Assembly (NCBI GenBank): GCA_003565105.1
Contig: PXDG01000119.1
Location: 1-28,996, forward strand
DNA: 28,996 nucleotides
From: Parcubacteria group bacterium
GTDB taxonomy: Bacteria > Patescibacteriota > Minisyncoccia > SW-4-49-11
Direction of reading: 5' to 3'
The translations under genes and the position numbers were made by a program. A model generated the notes under the pieces. The model made no database searches. It had not been told where the DNA came from and saw nothing but the letters and a program-made list of their open reading frames with translations. Shown here in pieces: positions 7,557 to 15,432 of this stretch (its first letter is position 1; the number at the start of each line of letters is the position of its first letter).

Positions 7557-8882
7557 TTATTCTGACGGGCTATCTAGATCATCATCGATAATAAGATCAG
7601 GGAGGCGAGCTGCTAGAGCAAACGAAAGCCATACAAATCCCATTAGAAAGCTGTCATTGAACATTCCTGTAATACCAATTGCTACCATAATCCCTATAGT
7701 AATACTTGAGAATTCAGAGTGTTGTCGGAAAAAATACACTCCTTGCTTAAATAAAATATAAAAGAAGGTTACGAATAGAGATACTCCAATAATCCCAGAA
7801 CTTACGAGTACACTTAAAAAGATATTACTGGTATTAAATCCAGGGCCTACGCGTTCTTCAAATCCAGCTTGGCCTACTCCGATGACCAAATGTTCTGACG
7901 AAATGGACAATGCATCTTGATAATTTTGAATTCTTCCATCGACATTGACGTCTCGCACTTCTTCTCGGAGCCACTCTTCCCCATCATCAGACTCGTTATA
8001 CACCACTAGATTTTGCGTAAATATGGATTCAACTCGATCTACAATGTTTAATCCTGCAAGTCCAGTTTGGGAAAGTGCTATCCCAATCAAAATGACGAAG
8101 CTGAGGTTTGGGATGAATCGAAGAGCTTTTTTACGTTCAGTACTCATTATAAGGTGTTGCCCCAAAAAGGTTATAATGAGTGCTGCTGTAGCCAGCCAGG
8201 ATGCACGAGTAATTGTCAGGACATTCATAAAGATCATTCCCAGTACTAAGAGAGCTAACAATCTTCGTACTTTGATTTGAGGGGAGGCATACCAGACGGG
8301 GATTGTAATTGCTGTCATTATGGCTAACCACATACCAAACCAATTGGGTTCTGGAAGAAGACTATCTACTCTTCCGTGAAATACGGTATAGGTTGGCCAC
8401 CCCAGTGGAAGAGCAATTGCTTCGTACATTCCCACAACAATTAAGGTTGCAGTTGATACAGCCAAAATTGCAACGAGCGTATATACTTGAGTTCTGTTTC
8501 TAAGACCATAATAAACGATGCAAAATACTCCAATATATCCTAGTAGTACTCCTGCTCGTATCAGTGCGGTTGTGATATTTTCTCCATTTATTATTCCTCC
8601 TAGTGTGGAAAGTATCCAAATGACACTAAATACAGTAAGGAAGATATGTTGATAGTACCAACTGGGAGCAGTAATATTTTGAAAACTGGTTCTAAAAACA
8701 TTTCCTATAGAGGCTCGATATCTCCAGATTCCTACAGGGATCAGTACTGCAAAGACTATTTGATGGAGTCTTAGTGATATCCCGTTAATAGCAATTTGAA
8801 CTACCTCAAAGGGGATGGTGAATATCAATAGATACCATAGTTTTTGATAAATATTCGCAGGTGAGAGATCTAGAGATTTCAT
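7557..8882 (-). CDS. O-antigen ligase / Wzy-like polysaccharide membrane protein
   Basis: Member of the O-antigen ligase-like family (Wzy_C-type domain), which joins or polymerises lipid-linked glycans at the outer face of the cytoplasmic membrane. The 441 residues contain ten or more membrane segments and one large outer loop at about 270-345. After the loop comes the typical 'GRIQNYQDALSI..HLVIGVGQAGFEERVG' region, and then 'NIFLSVLVSSGIIGVSLFV'. Ligase, polymerase and protein O-oligosaccharyltransferase members cannot be separated by eye. A Gram-negative LPS role is not implied. It is 16 bases after the cysteine desulfurase gene and precedes the mannosyltransferase-like gene, which suggests glycan assembly. 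Confidence 0.8.
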   Translation of the reverse strand: MKSLDLSPANIYQKLWYLLIFTIPFEVVQIAINGISLRLHQIVFAVLIPVGIWRYRASIGNVFRTSFQNITAPSWYYQHIFLTVFSVIWILSTLGGIINGENITTALIRAGVLLGYIGVFCIVYYGLRNRTQVYTLVAILAVSTATLIVVGMYEAIALPLGWPTYTVFHGRVDSLLPEPNWFGMWLAIMTAITIPVWYASPQIKVRRLLALLVLGMIFMNVLTITRASWLATAALIITFLGQHLIMSTERKKALRFIPNLSFVILIGIALSQTGLAGLNIVDRVESIFTQNLVVYNESDDGEEWLREEVRDVNVDGRIQNYQDALSISSEHLVIGVGQAGFEERVGPGFNTSNIFLSVLVSSGIIGVSLFVTFFYILFKQGVYFFRQHSEFSSITIGIMVAIGITGMFNDSFLMGFVWLSFALAARLPDLIIDDDLDSPSE

Positions 8883-8898
8883 ATTGGTATGGATAAGG

Positions 8899-10056
8899 TT
8901 AGTCGATGAGAATTTGAGTAAGAATATTTTGTGTAGTAGTAATGTCTTTTTCTGTTAAAAATTGATGGAGACTTATGCGCAGTGAGGACGAGGCTTCTTT
9001 TGGAGATCGTCCTAAAGCTAAAAGTACGTGGGAGGGTGTGAGAGCTCCACTATGACAGGCAGAACCTGCCGAGAGGGCAATTCCTGCTAAATCAAAAGCG
9101 ATAACAAGAGATTCTGCAGATTGTTTTGGTATGGTAATGTGCAGATTATGAGGGAGTTGTTGCTCTCTGGTTCCATTCACAATAATATCAGGAATCAATT
9201 GTATTGTATCATAGAGTTGATCTCTTTGTGAACGAATACGGACTAATGCTTCTTGATGTTCTGGCGTGTCTAATAATTGACAAGCGGATGCAAGTCCCGC
9301 CACGAGGAATGGACTGACGGTTCCTGGTCTAAGATTATATTCTTGGCCTCCACCAAAAGTAAGAGGAGCAATCGGAGTTCCTTGGCGAATAATAAGAGCC
9401 CCCACCCCTTTTGGACCATAGCATTTATGTCCAGATATAGAGTAGAGATCAATAGCTGTATGTCCAATATTAATGTCTTCTGACCATACCGCTTGAGATC
9501 CATCTGAGTGAAACACTGGATACTTCCCTTTTTCTCTTGTATTTTTTACCTGAGTGGCCAGTGCTTTAATGGGCTGAATTGTTCCAATTTCGTTATTGGC
9601 GTGCATTACGGTTACTAAAATAGTACGTTCATTAATGAGTCCTTGTAAAGATTCAGGTTGAACTATTCCTTCTGGGGTTATTGAGAGATATTTTACTGTT
9701 AATCTATCAGGATATCGTATGCATAGGTTTTGGAGTACTTCAAGTACTGCTGAATGTTCAATAGGACTGGTGATTACTTCAACTTTTTGCCGTGTCTGTA
9801 ATGCTTGAGTGATCACTCCCTGAATTGCGATGTTATTGGATTCAGTAGCTCCACTAGTAAAGATGATTTCTGCAAAGTCAACTCCAAAGGTGTGAGCCAG
9901 ATCTCGACGAGCTTCATCGATAATTTTTATTGCTTGTTGTCCTGCGAAGTGTGTGCTATGAGGATTAGCACCAATATCGGATTGAAGCACTTCTATCATT
10001 CGCGATCGTACTTTGGGGTGTATGGGAGTACTGGCTTGTGAATCAAGGTAAATCAT
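8899..10056 (-). CDS. Cysteine desulfurase, NifS/IscS family
   Basis: PLP enzyme converting cysteine to alanine and passing persulfide sulfur to Fe-S cluster or tRNA thiolation pathways. The upstream open frame reaches 10110, but family proteins begin 'MIYLD...TP', so I place the start at base 10056, giving 385 residues; this also avoids overlap with the M16 gene, whose stop is five bases upstream. Visible residues are H101 stacking on PLP, D185 and Q188 (HSDGSQAVW), PLP lysine K211 (SISGHKCYGPKG) and active-site C334 in GSACHSGALTPSHVLLALG, the longer-loop group I pattern. The usual 'DNAATTP' is here 'DSQASTP', as in some IscS proteins. No iscU or thiI lies next to it. Confidence 0.93.
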   Translation of the reverse strand: MIYLDSQASTPIHPKVRSRMIEVLQSDIGANPHSTHFAGQQAIKIIDEARRDLAHTFGVDFAEIIFTSGATESNNIAIQGVITQALQTRQKVEVITSPIEHSAVLEVLQNLCIRYPDRLTVKYLSITPEGIVQPESLQGLINERTILVTVMHANNEIGTIQPIKALATQVKNTREKGKYPVFHSDGSQAVWSEDINIGHTAIDLYSISGHKCYGPKGVGALIIRQGTPIAPLTFGGGQEYNLRPGTVSPFLVAGLASACQLLDTPEHQEALVRIRSQRDQLYDTIQLIPDIIVNGTREQQLPHNLHITIPKQSAESLVIAFDLAGIALSAGSACHSGALTPSHVLLALGRSPKEASSSLRISLHQFLTEKDITTTQNILTQILID

Positions 10057-10061
10057 AGATG

Positions 10062-11336
10062 TTAGGTACGTAAGTGTCTCTTGAGACGCTCCTGATCTGT
10101 CATTTTCCAAGAGCCGATTACAGCTAGGTTCCCTCTCTCTGGTTGTGCAAATTGAATCATTGCTTTTTGGATGTCCACTTTAGTAACAGAATCATATGAT
10201 TGAATCTCAGCATCTACATTAAAGGGACTGGTGTGCCAAAGAGCGTGGGCGGCAATGGTTTCCGCTACCTCATCACTTGACTCAAATCCCATAGCCATTC
10301 GCGCTTTGACTTGTTCTTTGGCGATCTGTATTTCTTGTTCTGTGATGTGATATTGTTGCATTTCTCGGAGTTGTTTACGAATGATTTTGAGAGAATCTTC
10401 AACTTTAGAGTTTTTTACTCCTGCAGAAATCACCATATATCCACTATCCGAAAAGGTTCTTTGGGAACAACCTACATAATAGGCATAGCCCCGTTTTTCC
10501 CGAATTTCTCGAAAGAGTCTTGAACTCATATATCCTCCAAGAACCATTGAAGCAATAGAGGTGGTATAAGATGATTGATCATACAAATTTCCAATATGAA
10601 AGCCATACACGAGATGTGTTTGTTCACTTGGTTTGTTAACGCAAACTACTTGAGGTTCTGTAATGATATGTTCTTGTACGTTCTCTGGGGATGGGGCGGG
10701 GGTGTCTCGTACTGAAGTAAAGGTATGTTCAATCCTATCCATAAGTCCAGTTGTTACATCTCCTGCGACTGCAACAATAGTGTTCGATGAGACATATTTT
10801 GTGTGGAAATAATCTTGAAAATCACTTTGGGTAAATGATTGTATTGTTTCTGGTGTTCCAATAATATTTCTACCGAGAGGAGAATCTGGATACATTAATT
10901 CCTGAAAGGTATGTCGAATACTTCTCATTGGCATATCTTGATACATTTTGAGCTCTTCCATAATAGCTCCACGTTCTACATTAATATCTTTTTGGTTGAA
11001 TTGTGAATTTTGGAAGATATCAGCAATAATATCTAGTGCTTGAGGTACTTGTTTATTCCGGACTTTGATCCAATATCCAGTATATTCGTGACCAGTAAAG
11101 GCATTATATGAAGCTCCGATACTATCTAACTCGGTAGCTATTGCTTGAGCATTGGGACGTTTTCGGGTTCCTTTGAACATCATATGTTCTAAGAAATGAG
11201 AGATTCCTCGCTGGGAGAGTGATTCATATCGAGAACCAACTTTGACGAGAACTAACAGTGTCGTAGTTGGAGAGTCTTTAATTGGTGCTCCAAGAATCGT
11301 TAATCCATTGGTAAGTGTTCGGGTCTTGTAATCCAT
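10062..11336 (-). CDS. M16 family zinc metallopeptidase (pitrilysin/processing-peptidase type)
   Basis: Predicted zinc endopeptidase of the M16B type, similar to mitochondrial processing peptidase and bacterial YmxG/PqqL-like enzymes. The 424-residue protein carries the inverted zinc motif H47-x-x-E50-H51 (SHFLEHMMFKGT) and the distal ligand E127 (ERGAIMEELKMYQD) at the expected 76-residue spacing. The second, non-catalytic half has the R/Y pair region 'SSRLFREIREKRGYAYYVG'. Length is normal for a single-unit M16B protein. No signal peptide is visible, so it is probably cytoplasmic. It lies nine bases after the anchored 260-residue protein gene and five before the desulfurase. The in vivo substrate cannot be inferred. 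Confidence 0.92.
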   Translation of the reverse strand: MDYKTRTLTNGLTILGAPIKDSPTTTLLVLVKVGSRYESLSQRGISHFLEHMMFKGTRKRPNAQAIATELDSIGASYNAFTGHEYTGYWIKVRNKQVPQALDIIADIFQNSQFNQKDINVERGAIMEELKMYQDMPMRSIRHTFQELMYPDSPLGRNIIGTPETIQSFTQSDFQDYFHTKYVSSNTIVAVAGDVTTGLMDRIEHTFTSVRDTPAPSPENVQEHIITEPQVVCVNKPSEQTHLVYGFHIGNLYDQSSYTTSIASMVLGGYMSSRLFREIREKRGYAYYVGCSQRTFSDSGYMVISAGVKNSKVEDSLKIIRKQLREMQQYHITEQEIQIAKEQVKARMAMGFESSDEVAETIAAHALWHTSPFNVDAEIQSYDSVTKVDIQKAMIQFAQPERGNLAVIGSWKMTDQERLKRHLRT

Positions 11337-11345
11337 ACTAATCAG

Positions 11346-12128
11346 TTATCGAGGTAAAATACTATCTATCATTCGTTGATAAATGGAAATGTAACGTGTA
11401 TTGTTATTATGGCAAAGGTATATATATCCATCAACTCCTAGCTCAATACTTTGGACACACTCCCCTTCTCCACTGGGTTCTACTGGTGCGTGTACAGCAA
11501 AGGAAAAGTCATCTGATGTAGTAATTCTAATTGGAAAATCATTTCCGTTTTGTGTTTCTGCGAATTCAGGGTAATCAAGAGTGAAGTTGGGATGTTCTAG
11601 CATTTGCCAAGATTCAACATCAGCGAATGACAATGGTTCTGCTGATTCAGGCTCTTCTTCTACAGATTCATTCACGTCATTGTCTCTTTCTGAGGAAGTA
11701 TCTTCTGAGGGAGTCTGTGGTGATTCTAACCATGGTTTATTCGGATGATTCTCAATAAGATACGCATATAATGGAGTAGATGTTCCTGTTGTTTCATTAA
11801 ATAGTGGGGATCCTCCCATATAGACAGTATCTAGTGGATCTCCATATTGATTGAGATTATTAGCATCAATCCAGACATTGATAAAGTCTCTTTCATCGTC
11901 AGGTAAAGAAAGGTCAACGAACTCATCAGGATTATTAATCTCTTCTGTGTAGGTTATTCCGTCATACACACATTGTCGTGGGAAAGATTCTTGAATTACT
12001 CCTGTTTTTTCTGCACAGCTTTCAAAGTCTGTAACAGGATTTTGCAATGATGTTGTCGCCCAATAGATGGCTCCAAAACCAATTATGCTTCCTATAGCTA
12101 CTAATATGTATCGATATTGTTTTTTCAT
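11346..12128 (-). CDS. Membrane-anchored protein with paired-cysteine N-terminal motif, function unknown
   Basis: A 260-residue protein with one N-terminal membrane segment (about 7-27) and an extracytoplasmic remainder. Just after the anchor lies 'DFESCAEKTGVIQESFPRQC' with C38 and C53, a motif I recognise from many Patescibacteria secreted proteins. A second recognisable block at 88-133 (NNLNQYGDP, then TVYMGGSPLFNETTG and ENHPNKPW) also recurs in that group. An acidic Ser/Glu-rich linker (about 135-166) leads to a C-terminal beta-rich domain with another pair, C224 and C239. There is no lipobox cysteine, so it is an anchored protein rather than a lipoprotein. It follows secA by 21 bases. 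I can assign no function. Confidence 0.75.
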   Translation of the reverse strand: MKKQYRYILVAIGSIIGFGAIYWATTSLQNPVTDFESCAEKTGVIQESFPRQCVYDGITYTEEINNPDEFVDLSLPDDERDFINVWIDANNLNQYGDPLDTVYMGGSPLFNETTGTSTPLYAYLIENHPNKPWLESPQTPSEDTSSERDNDVNESVEEEPESAEPLSFADVESWQMLEHPNFTLDYPEFAETQNGNDFPIRITTSDDFSFAVHAPVEPSGEGECVQSIELGVDGYIYLCHNNNTRYISIYQRMIDSILPR

Positions 12129-12149
12129 ATCACAGTATATTAATGATTA

Positions 12150-14807
12150 TTATTGTCGCCGTTCTTTTTGTTTTAGTCTTTTTAGCTTTTTCTTAGAAAG
12201 CTTTTTCGATTTCTCCGTTTGTCCGCTATCTCTGTTCATATCAGATTCTCGATCCAAACCTCCTTTGAGCGAGGATGGTCGATTGGTAGATACTTTTTGA
12301 AATTCTTCTGGTGGTTTTGGTGTTATTTGTACGTTAATTCTCAAAAGATTTATGATATACTGCTCGGTGATGTTTAAGAGAAGTTTTTCAAATAATAGAA
12401 AGGCTTCGTTTTTGTATTCTACCAGTGGATCTCTTTGTGCATACCCACGAAGCCGAATACCCGTTTTAAGGTAATCTATTACTTCCAGATGGTCCATCCA
12501 TAGCATATCAATAGTCTGAAGAAGAATAGTTCGTTGCAGTTGTATCCTCTGTTCAATTTCTAATGGTGAGAGTTTTTGCTCAAAAGCAGTATACACTGTT
12601 TGAGTTAAATACCCAATCATTGCTTCTTTTTTTGCATCCATTGAATCTTGCCCATCACGAATGACTTCTAAATGAGAAAAAATGTCTTCGTCTATAGTAA
12701 TTAATCCCTTGATATTTTCTCCAATTTCTTGGATATTCCATTCTCGGACACTTTCAATCGTAGTATGGAAGGACACGGATCGGTATACTTGTTCTTGTAA
12801 TAAGTCTCTGGTCTGAGAGACAATATCAAGTTTATCGTGTAAGATATCTCGTCGTTTCTTATAAATAATCTCGCGTTGTTTGTTTATCACATCATCATAC
12901 TCAAGCAGATTTTTTCGAGAATCAAAATGAAACCCTTCTATCTTAGTTTGGGCATTCTCGATTGCTTTGGAAATCATTACATTCTCAATTGGTTCGTCAT
13001 CAGGAAAGTTAAATCGTTCCATAAGGCCTCTGATTCTATCACCACCAAAAATACGCATAATTTCATCATCCAAGGAAAGATAAAATTGAGTCACTCCTTG
13101 TTCTCCTTGTCGTCCTGATCGTCCTCTGAGCTGATTATCAATCCGTCTCGCTTCATGTCGCTCAGTTCCAATGACGTATAATCCTCCTAATGCTTCAACT
13201 TCTGCTTTTTCTTCTGGAGTTGATTCTGCTCCTCCTAACCGAATGTCCACTCCTCGTCCAGCCATATTGGTTGCAATGGTAATCGATCCTTTTCGTCCAG
13301 CATCAGCAACTATTTGTCCTTCTGATTCATGTTGTTTGGCATTGAGGATATTATATTTGAGATCAAATGTGTCAAATACACGGGCGAGTTGTTCACTTTT
13401 TTCAATCGATACGGTACCCAGAAGGACGGGTTGCCCTGTTTGACTTAATTCATAGACTTTTTTGGCAATAGCTTTAAACTTAATCTGCTCTGTCTTATAA
13501 ATCATATCTGCCAAATCTTTTCGAGCAATTGGCTTATTGGTAGGAATAATAATTACGTCTAAATCATAGACTTTATGAAACTCTTCTGCACTTGTGACAG
13601 CTGTCCCAGTCATTCCAGAGAGCTTCTGATACATCCGAAAGTAGTTTTGATACGTAACGGTAGCCAGTGTTTTTGATTCTTGTTGAACAGGAACGTTTTC
13701 TTTTGCTTCAAGAGCTTGATGCAGTCCTTCAGAGTATCGTCGACCTTGCATCATTCGTCCAGTAAATTGGTCTACAATGATAACTTGCTGATCTTTGACA
13801 ACATAATCCTTGTCTCGAACAAATAGAGCTTGAGCTTTGAGAGCTTGCTCGAGATGATGAACAAAAGCAATCCCTTTGTCTTCATAAATATTATCAATAC
13901 CGAGAGCTTTTTCTACTTTGTCAATTCCAGACTCTGTAATATTGACACTTCTCATTTTTTCATCGATGGAGTAATCGGTATCCTTGTTGAGTTTAGGAAC
14001 AATACGTGCAAATTGTTGATAAAGTTTAGGTGATTCTGCGTTAGGTGCAGAAATAATTAATGGTGTTCGCGCTTCATCAATTAATACACTATCAACCTCA
14101 TCAATAATGACATAATGAAGTTCTCTCTGAACTTGTTGATTTTTATTTTGAGCAAGATTATCTCTTAAGTAATCAAACCCAAATTCATTGTTGGTTCCAT
14201 AGGTAATGTCGGCTGCATATGCTTCTTGTCGTGTACATGGTTGAAGATAACTTTTTTCTACCCGATAAAATCCTGATTCATCTCGTTCTTGATCTTGAGT
14301 TTCATCATCAAACTCGGTATATAAAAAAGATCCTTCTCCAGTAATCACTCCAACAGACAGTCCTAAAAAATTATATATTTGGCCCATCCAAACGGCATCT
14401 CGTTTTGCTAGATAATCATTTACCGTAATCACGTGTGCTCCCTTCCCTTCAAGTGCATTGAGATAGGTTGGAAGTGTTCCTACTAAAGTTTTTCCTTCTC
14501 CAGTACGCATTTCTGCAATTTTTCCTTGATGAAGGATAATTCCACCAATTAACTGCACGTCGTAATGTCTTTGGGAAAGCGTTCTCGTTGCGGCTTCTCT
14601 GACTAATGCAAATGCAGGAGGGATAAGTTCGTTTAGCGAAGATCCTTGAGAAATACGCTCTTTAAGAATAGCGGTTTCTTGTGTAAGTTCCTGATCAGAT
14701 TTTGCCTGATAGGTTGATTCTAAGTCATTAATTTCTTTTACTAATGGCCGAATTTTTGATAATTCTTTTTCATTCGGATCTCCAAACAGTGTGTTCCAAA
14801 AATTCAT
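12150..14807 (-). CDS. secA: Preprotein translocase ATPase SecA
   Basis: Motor ATPase that drives unfolded proteins through SecYEG. The 885-residue product contains Walker A (R101-T107, MRTGEGKT), the DEVD Walker B box (236-239, IIDEVDSVLIDEARTPLI), the preprotein cross-linking region, and motif VI 'QLRGRSGRQGEQG'. Relative to E. coli SecA it has an extra acidic stretch of about 30 residues at 160-192 before 'EAYAADITYGTNNEFGFDYLRDN'. The C-terminus ends in a lysine/arginine-rich tail and lacks the CxC...CH zinc motif that binds SecB and phospholipid, as in several lineages. It is the first gene of a six-gene row and has its own promoter. Confidence 0.97.
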   Translation of the reverse strand: MNFWNTLFGDPNEKELSKIRPLVKEINDLESTYQAKSDQELTQETAILKERISQGSSLNELIPPAFALVREAATRTLSQRHYDVQLIGGIILHQGKIAEMRTGEGKTLVGTLPTYLNALEGKGAHVITVNDYLAKRDAVWMGQIYNFLGLSVGVITGEGSFLYTEFDDETQDQERDESGFYRVEKSYLQPCTRQEAYAADITYGTNNEFGFDYLRDNLAQNKNQQVQRELHYVIIDEVDSVLIDEARTPLIISAPNAESPKLYQQFARIVPKLNKDTDYSIDEKMRSVNITESGIDKVEKALGIDNIYEDKGIAFVHHLEQALKAQALFVRDKDYVVKDQQVIIVDQFTGRMMQGRRYSEGLHQALEAKENVPVQQESKTLATVTYQNYFRMYQKLSGMTGTAVTSAEEFHKVYDLDVIIIPTNKPIARKDLADMIYKTEQIKFKAIAKKVYELSQTGQPVLLGTVSIEKSEQLARVFDTFDLKYNILNAKQHESEGQIVADAGRKGSITIATNMAGRGVDIRLGGAESTPEEKAEVEALGGLYVIGTERHEARRIDNQLRGRSGRQGEQGVTQFYLSLDDEIMRIFGGDRIRGLMERFNFPDDEPIENVMISKAIENAQTKIEGFHFDSRKNLLEYDDVINKQREIIYKKRRDILHDKLDIVSQTRDLLQEQVYRSVSFHTTIESVREWNIQEIGENIKGLITIDEDIFSHLEVIRDGQDSMDAKKEAMIGYLTQTVYTAFEQKLSPLEIEQRIQLQRTILLQTIDMLWMDHLEVIDYLKTGIRLRGYAQRDPLVEYKNEAFLLFEKLLLNITEQYIINLLRINVQITPKPPEEFQKVSTNRPSSLKGGLDRESDMNRDSGQTEKSKKLSKKKLKRLKQKERRQ

Positions 14808-14842
14808 ATCGTATGTGTCTTTGATTAGTAATATCTGTATAT

Positions 14843-14871
14843 ATTGTACTCCAAAATTATACTTTTGTCAT
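14843..14871 (-). promoter_or_regulatory. Sigma-70-type promoter of secA
   Basis: On the minus strand, ATGACA (14866-14871, -35) and TACAAT (14843-14848, -10) are separated by 17 bases; each matches the consensus at five of six positions. Transcription would start near 14836, giving a leader of about 29 bases. The five genes after secA are spaced by 5-57 bases, so this promoter probably serves all six. Confidence 0.65.
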
Positions 14872-14929
14872 TAGGAGGGGGCTCTCGTATATAATGTGCT
14901 TTCTTATATGAGAACCTATACTGATTTTT

Positions 14930-15340
14930 TTACCCTCTCTTGATGGGTTTTCGACGTACTCCATTCCATATAATAAATAAGAGACAATAGGCCAGGAGAA
15001 AGCCTATTGAATCATATACGACATCCATTGGAATAGCGGTTCTTCCAGGTACAAAAGCTTGATGCCATTCATCGAGTAATGCAAGTAATAAACACCAGGT
15101 TGCAGTATGGATATGAAGTTCATTCCATTCATCATAAGAGATTGTAGATATGTTATTAGGAAGTAAAGCATAAAAAAGAGTTAGATATTGAAGCATAAAG
15201 ATAACCATATGAGCTCCTTTTCGTAAAGTAAAATCTATGACAGGCATAAAATCCGATTGAAGACCTGGTACACTTGACAGGTACCAGGTAAGGGTAAAGA
15301 TACATACAGCTGGGAGAATTCGGTATGGTATATGTTTCAT
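14930..15340 (-). CDS. VanZ-like family membrane protein
   Basis: Small membrane protein of the VanZ-like family, named after a teicoplanin-resistance accessory protein; the biochemical role of most members is unknown. The 136-residue product has about four membrane segments. Family residues are 'RKGAHMVIFMLQYLTLFYALL' and 'LLALLDEWHQAFVPGRTAIPMDVVYDSIGFLLAY', with the conserved D-E-x-H-Q, R and D positions. It lies beyond the dnaK terminator, so it needs its own promoter, and 122 bases before secA. Drug resistance should not be inferred. Confidence 0.85.
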   Translation of the reverse strand: MKHIPYRILPAVCIFTLTWYLSSVPGLQSDFMPVIDFTLRKGAHMVIFMLQYLTLFYALLPNNISTISYDEWNELHIHTATWCLLLALLDEWHQAFVPGRTAIPMDVVYDSIGFLLAYCLLFIIWNGVRRKPIKRG

Positions 15341-15348
15341 ATAGTATT

Positions 15349-15357
15349 ATTATATCA
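15349..15357 (-). promoter_or_regulatory. Extended -10 element just before the VanZ-like gene
   Basis: On the minus strand TGA (15355-15357) is followed by a perfect TATAAT (15349-15354). No -35 is seen at 16-18 bases; that position is inside the dnaK terminator stem. The -10 ends eight bases before the ATG, so transcription would begin within about three bases of the start codon and the mRNA would be nearly leaderless. Confidence 0.5.
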
Positions 15358-15365
15358 CAAAATAC

Positions 15366-15394
15366 AAAAGCCACCGTATAGGGCGGTGACTTTT
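15366..15394 (-). terminator. Intrinsic terminator after dnaK
   Basis: Read on the minus strand, AAAAGTCACCG (15394-15384) pairs with CGGTGGCTTTT (15376-15366) through eleven pairs including one U-G wobble, around a seven-base loop. The stem is followed by a U-rich stretch. It starts 38 bases after the dnaK stop. The A-run on the other side means it could also work in the + direction, but no + strand gene reads into it. Confidence 0.85.
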
Positions 15395-15432
15395 GTAGAG
15401 GTGAACCGATCAATGTCGATAAGAAAGTTCTC

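Noticed and set aside
10057..10110. Longer N-terminus for the cysteine desulfurase starting at base 10110
   Set aside because: The extra 18 residues match nothing in the family and the frame would overlap the M16 gene; family proteins start at the 'MIYLD' position.
14930..15340. VanZ-like gene as a glycopeptide-resistance determinant
   Set aside because: No other van genes are present and most VanZ-like proteins have no link to resistance.
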